From positions 62,001 through 126,000 of the forward strand of contig DATHDS010000036.1 of assembly GCA_035318925.1 (NCBI GenBank): 64,000 bases of DNA, given 5' to 3'. Position 1 is the stretch's first letter, and every line of letters begins with the position of its first letter. Positions 33,005 through 41,006 of this stretch are shown here, piece by piece. The stretch comes from VAXT01 sp035318925 (GTDB taxonomy: Bacteria > Actinomycetota > Thermoleophilia > Gaiellales > Gaiellaceae). Below the pieces are notes generated by a model. That model was given only the letters and a program-made list of their open reading frames with translations. It was not told where the DNA came from and searched no databases. Made by a program: the position numbers and the translations under genes.

Positions 33005-34880
33005 TTGCAATCTCCTCCAGTGATTCGGGATTTTCGATCGACGAGAGATCGCCCATATCTGTGCCGAGCGCTTGCGCCCGCACGGCGCGACGGACGATCT
33101 TCGCACTCCGGGTCTTGGGCAGGGCGGAGACGAAGATCACGCGGTCGGGCTTGAACGCCTTGCCGAGCTCGCCCATAACCGCGTCGGATACCTCAGCCCC
33201 GAGCTCCTCGCCCGCTTCGTAGCCGGGGGCCAACACACAGAAGATCCAGGCCACCTCGCCTTTTACCTCGTGAGGCACGCCCACGGCTGCCGCCTCGGAC
33301 ACAGCGGGGTGCCCAACCGCGGCCGACTCGAGCTCGGCGGGCCCGATCCGCTTGCCGGCGATGTTGAGCGTGTCGTCCGAGCGGCCGTGCAGGAACCAGT
33401 AGCCGTCCTCGTCGACCGAGGCCCAGTCGCCGTGCACCCACACGCCGGGCAGCCGGCGCCAGTAGGTCTCGAGGTAGCGCTCGGGGTCACGCCAGAAGCC
33501 GCGCGTCATGCCCGGAAACGGCTTGCGGCAGACGAGCTCGCCGACCTCGCCGCGTAGCGAGTTCCCTTCGCCGTCGACGACGTCCATCGCCATCCCGAGC
33601 GCGGGCCCGCCGAGGGAGCAGGCCTTGATCGGGATCGCGACCGTCGGCGAGAGGAAGCAGGCGCCGACCTCGGTCCCGCCCGAGCAGTTGATGATCGGGC
33701 ACCGGCCGCCACCGACCTCCTCGAAGAGCCACTGGTACGGCCCCGGGTTCCACGGCTCGCCGGTGGTGACGATCGTGCGCAGGCTCGAGAGATCCGTTTC
33801 GGGCTCGCCGTGGGGGATCAACGCCCTCGTCAGCGTGGGGGAGATCCCGAGCACCGAGACCTGTTCGGACTCGATCAGCTTCCACAACCGGTCCTGCGGC
33901 CAGTCGGGCGCGCCCTCGGCGAAAACGAGCGTCGAGCCCATCGCGTGTCCGCCGACGACGGTCCACGGCCCCATGATCCAGCCCATGTCGGTGACGAAGT
34001 GGATCCTGTCGTCAGGCCCCGCGTCGGCCTGGTAGCAGACCTCGCGCGCGATCGAGACGAGGAATCCGCCCTGCACATGGACGACGCCCTTCGGCGTGCC
34101 CGTCGTTCCCGATGTATAGGTGAGCAGGTAGGGAGTCTCCGAGTCGAGCTCGGCCGGCGGCAGCTCGCCCGGCGAGTCGGCGACGAGCTCGTCCCACGGC
34201 GCGGCGACGACGTGCTCGACGCTCGGGGCCTCGCGCCGGGCCTCTTCGAGGATCTCGAGCATCGGCACCTCGCGTCCTCGCCGCGTGGCGCTCCGCGCCG
34301 TGATCGCGACCTTCGCCTCCGAGGCCTGGAGGCGCTGCGCGACCGCCGGTGCCGCGAACCCGGAGAAGATCGGCACCTGGATCGCGCCGATGTGCGCACA
34401 CGCGTGCGACGCGATCGTCACCTCGGGCGACATCGGCAGGAAGATCGCCACGCGGTCGCCCTGGCGGACGCCGAGGCGGACGAGCGCCTCCGCGAGTCTC
34501 GTCACCTCGCCGGAGAGCTTGGCGAACGTCAGCTCACGCCTGGACCCGTCCTCGCGCAGGCCGACCGCCGCGATCGCCTCGGGCCGGCGCTCCGCCCAGC
34601 GGTGGACGCAGTTCCAGGCGATGTTGAGCTTGCCGCCGACGAACCACGTCGCCCACTCCGGCCCGCGCGAGAGGTCGACGACCTGGTCCCAGGGCTGCGA
34701 GAACTCGAGGCCCATGTCCTCGATCGCGGCCGGCCAGAACCACTCCGGGTCCTCCTGCGATCGACGGACGAGCTCCCAGTAGTCGTCCACGCCGTGCTTG
34801 CGCATCAGGCGGACGACGTTTGCGCGCGCGAGGGTCTCGTCGTCGGGCTGCCAGACGTACTTCGAGGCTGCTTTGACCAT
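32994..34880 (-). CDS. acetyl-CoA synthetase-like acyl-CoA ligase
   Basis: A 628-residue AMP-forming ligase of the ACS/acetoacetyl-CoA synthetase group: LLTYTSGTTGTPKGVVHVQGG, DMGWIMGPWTVVGG, INCSGGTEVGACFL in place of the usual WWQTE A5 motif, WASVDEDGYWFLHGRSDDTLNIAGKRI and PKTRSAKIVRRAVRA, where SAK replaces SGK before the catalytic Lys region. The changed A5 motif suggests a substrate other than acetate. The start MVKAASKYVWQP (34880) was chosen because longer readings run into the divergent promoter. It faces the MFS gene across a palindromic operator. Confidence 0.88.
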   Translation of the reverse strand: MVKAASKYVWQPDDETLARANVVRLMRKHGVDDYWELVRRSQEDPEWFWPAAIEDMGLEFSQPWDQVVDLSRGPEWATWFVGGKLNIAWNCVHRWAERRPEAIAAVGLREDGSRRELTFAKLSGEVTRLAEALVRLGVRQGDRVAIFLPMSPEVTIASHACAHIGAIQVPIFSGFAAPAVAQRLQASEAKVAITARSATRRGREVPMLEILEEARREAPSVEHVVAAPWDELVADSPGELPPAELDSETPYLLTYTSGTTGTPKGVVHVQGGFLVSIAREVCYQADAGPDDRIHFVTDMGWIMGPWTVVGGHAMGSTLVFAEGAPDWPQDRLWKLIESEQVSVLGISPTLTRALIPHGEPETDLSSLRTIVTTGEPWNPGPYQWLFEEVGGGRCPIINCSGGTEVGACFLSPTVAIPIKACSLGGPALGMAMDVVDGEGNSLRGEVGELVCRKPFPGMTRGFWRDPERYLETYWRRLPGVWVHGDWASVDEDGYWFLHGRSDDTLNIAGKRIGPAELESAAVGHPAVSEAAAVGVPHEVKGEVAWIFCVLAPGYEAGEELGAEVSDAVMGELGKAFKPDRVIFVSALPKTRSAKIVRRAVRAQALGTDMGDLSSIENPESLEEIANAI

Positions 34881-34893
34881 TCGGATAGTCTCT

Positions 34894-34913
34894 GCTAACT
34901 TAGCGCGCGCTAA
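34894..34913. promoter_or_regulatory. palindromic operator between acyl-CoA ligase and MFS genes
   Basis: Two overlapping inverted repeats: GCTAACTTAGC (34894-34904) and the perfect 14-bp palindrome TTAGCGCGCGCTAA (34900-34913). They lie in the 54-bp divergent intergenic region, 21 bases before the TTG start of the exporter, and are of the size bound by TetR dimers. The TetR gene at 36368 is the probable source of the repressor (inference). Confidence 0.65.
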
Positions 34914-34934
34914 CCACCCGAGGAGGCCAGGTCT

Positions 34935-36368
34935 TTGCGCGCACGCATCTTCGCAGAGGAGAACCGGAAGTGGTGGACGCTGGGCGCAGTCGCGTTCGGA
35001 CTGTTCATGATCATGCTCGACAACACGGTCGTCTTCGTGGCGCTGTCCGCGATCCAGAGCGACCTCCACATCTCGACTTCCGAGCTCGAGTGGGTCGTGA
35101 ACGGTTACGCGCTCACGTTCGCGGTGCTGATGCTGACCGGGGGCAAGCTCGCCGACCTGCTCGGCCGGCGGCGGATCTTCATCGTCGGCCTCACCATCTT
35201 CACGGCCTCCTCACTTGCGTGCGGCCTCGCCACAGGCGCGTCGATGCTGATCGGCGCACGGGTCATCCAGGGCGTCGGCTCGGCGCTGATGAACCCAGCA
35301 ACGCTCTCGATCATCACGGCCACATTTCCGCCCAAGCAGCGCGGCACGGCGATCGGAATCTGGGTCGGCGTCTCAGCGATGGCGCTTGCGATCGGCCCGC
35401 TCGTCGGAGGCATTCTCACCGAGCAGATCAACTGGAGCTGGATCTTCTTCATCAACGTCCCCGTCGGGATCGCGGGCATCATCGTCGCGAGGCTCGTGAT
35501 CGACGAGTCCCGTGACGAGTCCGAGGAGCAGCGCCTCGACCTTCCCGGGCTGCTCTCGTCGGCCGCCGGCCTCTTTGCGCTCACGTACGGACTGATCGAG
35601 GCGAACACCTACGGCTGGACTTCGGGCCGCATCCTCGGCAGCTTCGTGTTCGCGGCTGCCGCGCTTGTCCTGTTCGTCGTCCTGGAGCACCGCCAGCGCG
35701 TCCCGATGCTCGATCTTTCGCTCTTCCGCAATTCGACCTTCGCCGGCGCCAATACGGTCATGCTGCTCGTCGCCCTGGCGATGTTCGGGATGTTCTTCTT
35801 CAACTCCCTCTATCTCCAGAGAATCCTCCACTACTCGGCGATCCAGACGGGCGCGAGTTTCCTGCCGATGACCGTGCTGATCGTGTTGATCGCCCCGGCG
35901 GCGGGGAGGTTTTCCGACCGGATCGGCTCGCGTTGGCTGATGGGCGTCGGGCTCGTGTTCTTGAGCGCCTCGCTCCTGTCTTTCTCGCGGCTGGGGGTCG
36001 ACTCGAACTTCTGGGATGTCCTGCCCGGTCTGGTGCTCGGCGGCATCGGGATGTCGCTTGCGATGACGCCGACGACTGCGGCCGCGATGGGCTCGGTCCC
36101 GGTCGACAAGGCCGGGGTTGGCTCCGCCGTGCTGAACAGCATGCGCCAGGTCGGCGGCTCGCTGGGCATCGCTCTCATGGGCGCCATCGTCGCCTCATCG
36201 ATCCATGTCGCGAACACCGATCCGAGGATTGCTCAACAGTTCGTGGACGGTTACCGGAACGCGCTGCACGTCGCAGCCACGATCGCCCTCGTCGGCGCCG
36301 TGGTCGCCGTGGCGACCGTGCGGAAATACCGTCACCCGGAACCTCAGCCCGCACTCGAGAGCGCCTGA
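34935..36368 (+). CDS. MFS multidrug-type exporter (DHA2 / EmrB-QacA, 14 TMS)
   Basis: A 477-residue drug:H+ antiporter. Typical sequences: FMIMLDNTVVFVALSAIQSDLHIS (motif D1 with the helix-1 Asp), GGKLADLLGRRRIFIVGL (motif A), RVIQGVGSALMNPATLSIITATFPPKQRG (motif B) and GPLVGGILTEQINWSWIFFINVPVGI (motif C). About fourteen membrane segments are visible. The TTG start is backed by GGAGG in CCGAGGAGGCCAGG. It overlaps the TetR gene (TGATG). An efflux role against a hydrophobic compound, controlled by that TetR, is likely. Confidence 0.93.
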   Translation: MRARIFAEENRKWWTLGAVAFGLFMIMLDNTVVFVALSAIQSDLHISTSELEWVVNGYALTFAVLMLTGGKLADLLGRRRIFIVGLTIFTASSLACGLATGASMLIGARVIQGVGSALMNPATLSIITATFPPKQRGTAIGIWVGVSAMALAIGPLVGGILTEQINWSWIFFINVPVGIAGIIVARLVIDESRDESEEQRLDLPGLLSSAAGLFALTYGLIEANTYGWTSGRILGSFVFAAAALVLFVVLEHRQRVPMLDLSLFRNSTFAGANTVMLLVALAMFGMFFFNSLYLQRILHYSAIQTGASFLPMTVLIVLIAPAAGRFSDRIGSRWLMGVGLVFLSASLLSFSRLGVDSNFWDVLPGLVLGGIGMSLAMTPTTAAAMGSVPVDKAGVGSAVLNSMRQVGGSLGIALMGAIVASSIHVANTDPRIAQQFVDGYRNALHVAATIALVGAVVAVATVRKYRHPEPQPALESA

Positions 36369-36958
36369 TGAGTACGCGGCTCCCGGCCGAGGAGCGCAAG
36401 GCAGCCGTCCTCGACTGCGCCTGCGGCATCTTCCAGGCCGGGAGCTACCGGGGAACGACCACGGCCGAGATCGCGCGCGAGGCGGGGGTCACGGAGCCGG
36501 TGCTCTACCGGCACTTCGCTTCCAAGCGGGCGCTGTACCTCGCGGTCCTCGAAGAGTCGTGGAGCCGGCTGAGTGCTCTCTGGGAGGCCGCGGTCGAAGC
36601 GGAGCCCGATCCGAAGTTCTGGGTCGGGGCGATGGGCCGCGCGTATTTCGCGGCGAACGACCCCAGGGTGAGGTGCGCGGACCTCTGGATGCAGGCTCTT
36701 GTCGAGGCGAGCGACGACACGGACATCCGGAAGTTCCTCCGCAAGCAGATGCGCGAGGTGCACGACTACGTGAGCGACGTGATCCGCCGCTCGCAGGCGG
36801 CCGGCGGAGTCTTCCCGGAGCGCGACCCGAGCGCCGAGGCCTGGATCTTCATCTCGATCGGCCTCCTCGGCACCGTCGGCCGCCGGGTCGGCAGCCTGCT
36901 CGAGAACGATTTCGAGGCCATCATCGCCTCCCGCCGAGCCTGGATGGCGGGGGCGTAG
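36368..36958 (+). CDS. TetR-family transcriptional repressor
   Basis: A 196-residue regulator. The N-terminal HTH (residues ~8-55) reads RKAAVLDCACGIFQAGSYRGTTTAEIAREAGVTEPVLYRHFASKRALYLAVLEE, the classic TetR pattern; the rest is the helical ligand-binding and dimer domain. It shares one base with the exporter stop (TGATG), so it is made with the pump it probably represses through the palindrome at 34894-34913. Confidence 0.93.
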   Translation: MSTRLPAEERKAAVLDCACGIFQAGSYRGTTTAEIAREAGVTEPVLYRHFASKRALYLAVLEESWSRLSALWEAAVEAEPDPKFWVGAMGRAYFAANDPRVRCADLWMQALVEASDDTDIRKFLRKQMREVHDYVSDVIRRSQAAGGVFPERDPSAEAWIFISIGLLGTVGRRVGSLLENDFEAIIASRRAWMAGA

Positions 36959-37007
36959 GAGTCCGGGCCGCGAGCTCGGAACTAGCGGCGCCCCCACAAG
37001 GAGCGCT

Positions 37008-37054
37008 GCTAGGGACAAGCCCCCGGCTGCGGCTCCGGGGTCTTGTCCCTTAGC
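37008..37054 (+). terminator. large hairpin after tetR; start of a 416-base gap
   Basis: AGGGACAAG and CCCCGG (37011-37026) pair with CCGGGG and CTTGTCCCT (37035-37050) with one mismatch, giving a ~15-bp stem and an eight-base loop. It probably ends the exporter-tetR transcript. The rest of the gap (37055-37374) is less GC-rich toward the next gene. It holds a TTGACT at 37351-37356 and TACTAG just before the GTG of the XRE-TPR gene, but their 11-base spacing is too short for a standard promoter. No gene was recognised in the gap. Confidence 0.6.
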
Positions 37055-37374
37055 GGCGGAAATGAGCGCTTCCGAAAGGCGACGACCCGGAGGCTTTTTG
37101 GCTCTGCGGCCCAGCCAATGCCTCCGGGCCTTCCGTCGCCATATTCGTGGCGCGCCTCCTGCAGTAGTGACCTAGCGTCAGGCACTGCTGCAAGGTGAAG
37201 CTCAGGATAGAACTGGAATCGGATGAAGTCAAGTAGCTCGATCAAGTGATTTTTCCGCGGCCCTGTTCACCGCCGCTTTCCCGCTGGTCATGACTCTTTC
37301 GAGGGATCTTTCCCGATAGGAGGTTGCACAAAGGTGAAGCATCCGCTTGACTTGGCTGTGGAGTACTAGCCGCT

Positions 37375-38712
37375 GTGAATCACCTCACTCTCTCGCAAGC
37401 CGCCAAGCCTGCCGCTCTCCGTCTCGGTGAGCGCCTGCGCCAGTTGCGCGTGGGCGCGGGCCTGACGCAGTCCGAGCTTGCGGGCGACCGGTTCTCCAAG
37501 GAGTACGTGAGCCAGATCGAGCGTGGCAAGACTCGCCCGACCGGCGATACGATTGCCTGGCTCGCGAGTCGGCTCGACACGGACGCGGGTTACCTCGCGC
37601 ATGGTGTCTCGACCGACGAGCGTGGCCGCGTCGAGTCGACCTTGACGCGTGCTGAAGCGCTCGTCGAGGCGCACCGCTACGAGGAGGCTGTCGCCGAGTT
37701 CGAACAGGTTCGGCCCGCAGTCGCCGCAACCGGCGCGCAAGAGCTCGAGGCCCGCCTGCTTTCCGGCGAGGCCTGGGCAAGGATGCAGCAAGGCGAGCTG
37801 CGCGAGTCGCTCGAGTTGCTCATCCGCGCGAGGACCGTCGTCGAAGGCGAGCCTTTCTCGGATCTCGACCGGGGCGAAGTGCTGTACCGCCTCGGCGTCT
37901 GCCGCTACAAGCTTTCCAGCATCTCGACCGCGATCGGCCTCTTCAACGAGGCCTACACGATCGCCGAGCGCTCCGAGCTTCCCTGCGACCTGCTCCGCTC
38001 GAACATCCTCGCCTACCGTTCGCGCTGCTACCGGCGCCAGCGCGACCTCGAGGCTGCGCGAGAGGACGTCGAGCGCGCGCTCGAGCTCGCCCAGTCGCTC
38101 GACGACAGCCCGACGATGGCCGGCGTTTATGTCCAGGCCTCCCTCGTGGCCGAGCGCATGGGCCACTGGGTCCTTGCGCGGAGCTACGCAGAACGCGCCA
38201 AGAGCGTCTACGAAGACCTGAACGACCAGCGGAACCTCGCAGGCCTGCTGAACAACCTCGGCGGGCTCAACCTCATGCTCGGCAAGCCGCAGGAGGCGAT
38301 CGAGTACCTGAAGTCCTCCTACTCGACGGCTCTCGACTCCGACAGCATGGAAGAGGCCGCTCAGGCGACCGGCTCGCTCGCCGCCGTCCACCTCGAGCTG
38401 AACGACTTCGAGCAGGCCGAGCGCTTCGCGCGCCAGGCTCTGAGTCTCCTCGAGGGGCGCGTGGACTTCCTGCACGAGATCGGCCCTTCGCAGCTCGTGC
38501 TCGGCCGCGCGCTCATGGAGCAGGGCCGGCTGGACGAGGCCGAGGAGGCTTTCAATGCCGCCGACTCCAGTTTCGAGCAACTTTCGTCCGCCAGCCACCG
38601 TGCAGGCTCCTGGATTGCGCTCGGCGACCTCGCCGCGCGCAGGGGTGACGACCGGTCGGCTGCCCGTCTCTACCGGAACGCCGCCGAGGCGCTCCAGGAC
38701 GTGCGGTTCTAG
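37375..38712 (+). CDS. XRE-family HTH + TPR regulator (RRNPP-type peptide-receptor architecture)
   Basis: A 445-residue protein. Residues ~14-70 form an XRE/Cro helix-turn-helix (LGERLRQLRVGAGLTQSELA ... YVSQIERGKTRPTGDTIAWLASRL). The remaining ~370 residues are tandem helical TPR-like repeats, e.g. YEEAVAEFEQVRPAV, LLSGEAWARMQQGELRESLELL, NLAGLLNNLGGLNLMLGKPQEAIEYL and LELNDFEQAERFARQALSLLEG. HTH plus TPR is the layout of the RRNPP receptors (Rap, Rgg/ComR, NprR, PlcR, PrgX), which bind small exported peptides in the TPR groove. The link is strengthened by the small secreted-type peptide encoded 19 bases downstream. The GTG start has no clear Shine-Dalgarno. Without the peptide, it could equally be a general XRE-TPR regulator. 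Confidence 0.88.
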   Translation: MNHLTLSQAAKPAALRLGERLRQLRVGAGLTQSELAGDRFSKEYVSQIERGKTRPTGDTIAWLASRLDTDAGYLAHGVSTDERGRVESTLTRAEALVEAHRYEEAVAEFEQVRPAVAATGAQELEARLLSGEAWARMQQGELRESLELLIRARTVVEGEPFSDLDRGEVLYRLGVCRYKLSSISTAIGLFNEAYTIAERSELPCDLLRSNILAYRSRCYRRQRDLEAAREDVERALELAQSLDDSPTMAGVYVQASLVAERMGHWVLARSYAERAKSVYEDLNDQRNLAGLLNNLGGLNLMLGKPQEAIEYLKSSYSTALDSDSMEEAAQATGSLAAVHLELNDFEQAERFARQALSLLEGRVDFLHEIGPSQLVLGRALMEQGRLDEAEEAFNAADSSFEQLSSASHRAGSWIALGDLAARRGDDRSAARLYRNAAEALQDVRF

Positions 38713-38731
38713 GCAAGAGGAGGTGAATCCT

Positions 38732-38824
38732 TTGCGTACAAAGATTGCGCTCCTCGTGCTGGTGGCATGCCAGCTCACGATGTTGTTCGGTTTCGCTCCC
38801 GTCAGTTGGTGGGACGGCCCGTAG
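38732..38824 (+). CDS. 30-residue secreted-type peptide, candidate pheromone of the XRE-TPR regulator
   Basis: A very short ORF with an unusually good ribosome-binding site: AGGAGGTGA at 38718-38726, then five bases and a TTG start. The product has a basic N-terminus (MRTK), a hydrophobic core (IALLVLVACQLTMLFGFA) and the hydrophilic end PVSWWDGP. Signal peptidase could cut after GFA to release PVSWWDGP; alternatively LVAC fits a lipobox. The size, position directly after an HTH-TPR gene and the double-Trp tail parallel ComS/XIP and Phr-type pro-peptides (established knowledge); that it is a signalling peptide is inference. It ends at TAG 38822-38824. Confidence 0.75.
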   Translation: MRTKIALLVLVACQLTMLFGFAPVSWWDGP

Positions 38825-38866
38825 GCTCAAAGCTCGTCGCCCGGTCGCTCTTCTCTAGCCGTCTCT

Positions 38867-38906
38867 AGCGAGCGGGCCCGCCATGGGCCGTGCAGGCCCG
38901 GGCGCT
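38867..38906 (+). terminator. hairpin after the peptide gene
   Basis: AGCG-AG-CGGGCC (38867-38878) pairs with GGCCCG-GG-CGCT (38895-38906) around an internal loop and is followed by TCCTCTCTG. It is suited to end the XRE-TPR/peptide transcript. Confidence 0.45.
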
Positions 38907-39199
38907 TCCTCTCTGTGCAGCACTGACGTGCTCCTGCCGGTTGTTCCGGTTCCACTCGTTCTGACGATCATCCGCGCTCCGAGGCCTTGAGCGAGAGATA
39001 ATCGTCCCGATCGAAAAACCTTCGTAGGGCTGAAGCTGCGGCTGTCGAACGGAGAAAGCACAACAAGCTCCTCCTCTCCCCTGACAGCGGCGGCGGCAAC
39101 ATGCCGCCGCCGCCTTGATCTGGGTGAGCGGCGGGAATGCCGGCTCTCTCCTCCGCGTTTGTGCGGGGTACAGTTCCCGCTCCTTAAAAGGAAGCACCT
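38907..39199. other. non-coding gap before selD
   Basis: No gene was recognised. The stretch contains a GGCGGCGGC/GCCGCCGCC hairpin at 39089-39111 followed by TTGATC, a GATAAT at 38997-39002 without a matching -35, and near the end AAAAGGA, the ribosome-binding site of selD. No tRNA-Sec-like cloverleaf was seen, although selD follows. Confidence 0.5.
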
Positions 39200-40237
39200 G
39201 TGGATCTCGACGCCACCAACGTGAAGCTGACCGATCTCGCCTCCTGTGGAGGCTGCGCCGCGAAATATTCGGCGGCCCGCCTCGAGCAGCTGCTCGCGGG
39301 CTTCGTCCCGGTCGAAGCCGAGAACCTGCTGGTCGGCCTCGGAACGCCGGACGACGCCGCCGTCTACCGGCTCGACGACGAGCGTGCGATCATCTTCACG
39401 CTCGACTTCTTCCCGCCGATCGTCGACGACCCGAGCGACTACGGGTCGATCGCGGCCACGAACGCCCTCAACGACGTCTTTGCGATGGGCGGTAGCCCCC
39501 TCCTCGCGCTCTCGATCGCCGCGTTCCCGGAGGAGTTGCCGATGGAGATGCTCGGCCAGATCTTCGGAGGCGCCGACGAGACCGTGCGCAGATCCGGGGC
39601 CATGCTCGTCGGCGGTCACACGATTCGTGATGCTGAGCCCAAATACGGCCTGGCGGTGGTCGGCACGGTTCATCCCGAGGGTGTCTGGACGAAGGCGACC
39701 GCGCAACCGGGAGACACGCTCTACCTGACCAAGCCGCTCGGGACGGGGCTGATCATGACCGGCTACAAGAAGGGGCAGGCGGGCTCGCAGCAGCTCGAGC
39801 GGGCCGTGGGCTGGATGAAGACGCTGAACAGGGACGCCGCCGACGTCCTGCGGCCCATGCAGGTGAACGCCGTCACCGACGTGACCGGCTTCGGCCTGTT
39901 CGGGCACACGCACGAGATGGCGGAGCGCAGCGGCGTTCGGATCCGCCTCGAGTCCGAGCGCTTCCCGGCGATCGACGGCGCGCTCGAGATTGCGCGGAGA
40001 GGAATTCGCACCAGCGGTGACCCGCGAAACCGCGACTTCGCCGGCCGTCATCTCACGCTGAAGGGCGTGCCCGACACGCTCGTGGTGCTGGGCTACGACC
40101 CCCAGACCGCGGGCGGGCTGCTCGTCTCCGTGCCCCCCGAGCGGGGCCCCGTGCTCGAGGCCGAGTTCGCCAACCGCCATCTCTTCCTGCGCCGCATCGG
40201 AGCGGTCGAAGAGGGCTCGGGCGTCTTCGTCGACTAG
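39200..40237 (+). CDS. selD: selenophosphate synthase
   Basis: A 345-residue SelD that makes selenophosphate from selenide and ATP, the selenium donor for selenocysteine and 2-selenouridine. The glycine-rich N-terminal motif LASCGGCAAKYS has Cys at the catalytic position (Cys16) rather than Sec. The ATP-binding Asp residues appear in TPDDAAVYRLDDERAIIFTLDFFPPIVDDPSDYGSIAATNALNDVFAMGG, then VGGHTIRDAEPKYGLAVVG and the C-terminal NAVTDVTGFGLFGHTHEMAE. Its presence implies selenium use, but selA, selB, selC or ybbB are not in this window. GTG start with AAGGA upstream. Confidence 0.95.
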   Translation: MDLDATNVKLTDLASCGGCAAKYSAARLEQLLAGFVPVEAENLLVGLGTPDDAAVYRLDDERAIIFTLDFFPPIVDDPSDYGSIAATNALNDVFAMGGSPLLALSIAAFPEELPMEMLGQIFGGADETVRRSGAMLVGGHTIRDAEPKYGLAVVGTVHPEGVWTKATAQPGDTLYLTKPLGTGLIMTGYKKGQAGSQQLERAVGWMKTLNRDAADVLRPMQVNAVTDVTGFGLFGHTHEMAERSGVRIRLESERFPAIDGALEIARRGIRTSGDPRNRDFAGRHLTLKGVPDTLVVLGYDPQTAGGLLVSVPPERGPVLEAEFANRHLFLRRIGAVEEGSGVFVD

Positions 40238-40277
40238 CGACGTGCCGCGCGCGGCCCCTCTCTCGGTTCATTGGGGC

Positions 40278-40415
40278 GCCGCTGGCGGTGCGAGGCAAGC
40301 GCGAGGCGCGCAGGACAGTACATCGGGTACGGACAAGCGCCGCGCGCGCAGCATCGTGCCGCCAGCGGCGTCAGGCCTCCGCGGAGCCCGGCTCCGCCGG
40401 GCGGGAGCGGAGGCC
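40278..40415 (+). promoter_or_regulatory. structured leader with buried ribosome-binding site
   Basis: Two nested structures lie between selD and the next gene. GCCGCTGGCGG (40278-40288) pairs perfectly with CCGCCAGCGGC (40359-40369), enclosing a further GC-rich pairing and a small GTAC/GTAC hairpin. GGCCTCCGC (40374-40382) pairs perfectly with GCGGAGGCC (40407-40415), with an inner CCCGG/CCGGG; its right arm contains the Shine-Dalgarno GGAGG (40409-40413) of the adenylyltransferase-like gene. It could be a cis-regulatory RNA, or the second hairpin could be a terminator of selD. Confidence 0.5.
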
Positions 40416-40420
40416 GGCCA

Positions 40421-40948
40421 GTGAAGCGAGGGATGATTCACGGGCGGTTCCAGCCCTTCCATCGCGGGCATCTCGAGTACATGAGCGGCGCCTCTGAGCG
40501 CTGCGACGAGCTCTGGGTCGGGATCACGAACCCCGACCCAGCCCGCGTGAAGCCGGAAGCGAGCGACCCGGCGCGGCACCTGCCGGAGTCGAATCCGTAC
40601 ACATACGGCGAGCGCTTGCTGATGGTGAAGGCTGCGGCTGGCGACCTCGGGCTCGACGCGGAACGACTGCACGTGATCCCGTTCCCGGTCAACGAACCGG
40701 ATCTCTGGCCGGCGTACGTGCCGGATGGGGTCACGCAGTACCTCCGGCTCTTCTCGGAGTGGGGCGGCGAGAAGCTCGAGCGCCTGCGGGTGGCGGGCTA
40801 CGAGGTCGTGATCCTCGACGAGGGCGCCGAGAAGGAGCTCTCCGGCGCGGACGTGCGCGAAGCGCTGCGGGCGGGAGGCGACTGGGAAGCGCTCGTACCG
40901 GCCGGGGTCGCGAGAGTCCTCCGCGAGCTCGATCGGGTCGCCGTCTAG
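40421..40948 (+). CDS. NadM-type nicotinamide-nucleotide adenylyltransferase-like protein
   Basis: A 175-residue HxGH nucleotidyltransferase. The start RGMIHGRFQPFHRGHLEYMSGA has the catalytic His pair (HRGH), as in archaeal-type NMN adenylyltransferases; ELWVGITNPDPA and the late LSGADVREALRAGGDWEALVPAGVARVL (counterpart of the ISSTxxR motif) follow. It should transfer AMP from ATP to NMN or a related nucleotide; FMN or CMP-forming relatives share the fold, so the substrate is not certain. The GTG start (40421) has GGAGG eight bases upstream inside a hairpin. Confidence 0.82.
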   Translation: MKRGMIHGRFQPFHRGHLEYMSGASERCDELWVGITNPDPARVKPEASDPARHLPESNPYTYGERLLMVKAAAGDLGLDAERLHVIPFPVNEPDLWPAYVPDGVTQYLRLFSEWGGEKLERLRVAGYEVVILDEGAEKELSGADVREALRAGGDWEALVPAGVARVLRELDRVAV

Positions 40949-41006
40949 CACCCAGCGATGCCCACGCCGGTCATGGACCAGAGGTTTCGGGTGTTCCGCC
41001 GACGGT

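Noticed and set aside
38907..39199. A selenocysteine tRNA (selC) next to selD
   Set aside because: No GGTTCGA-type T arm or long acceptor/variable arm could be found in the gap.
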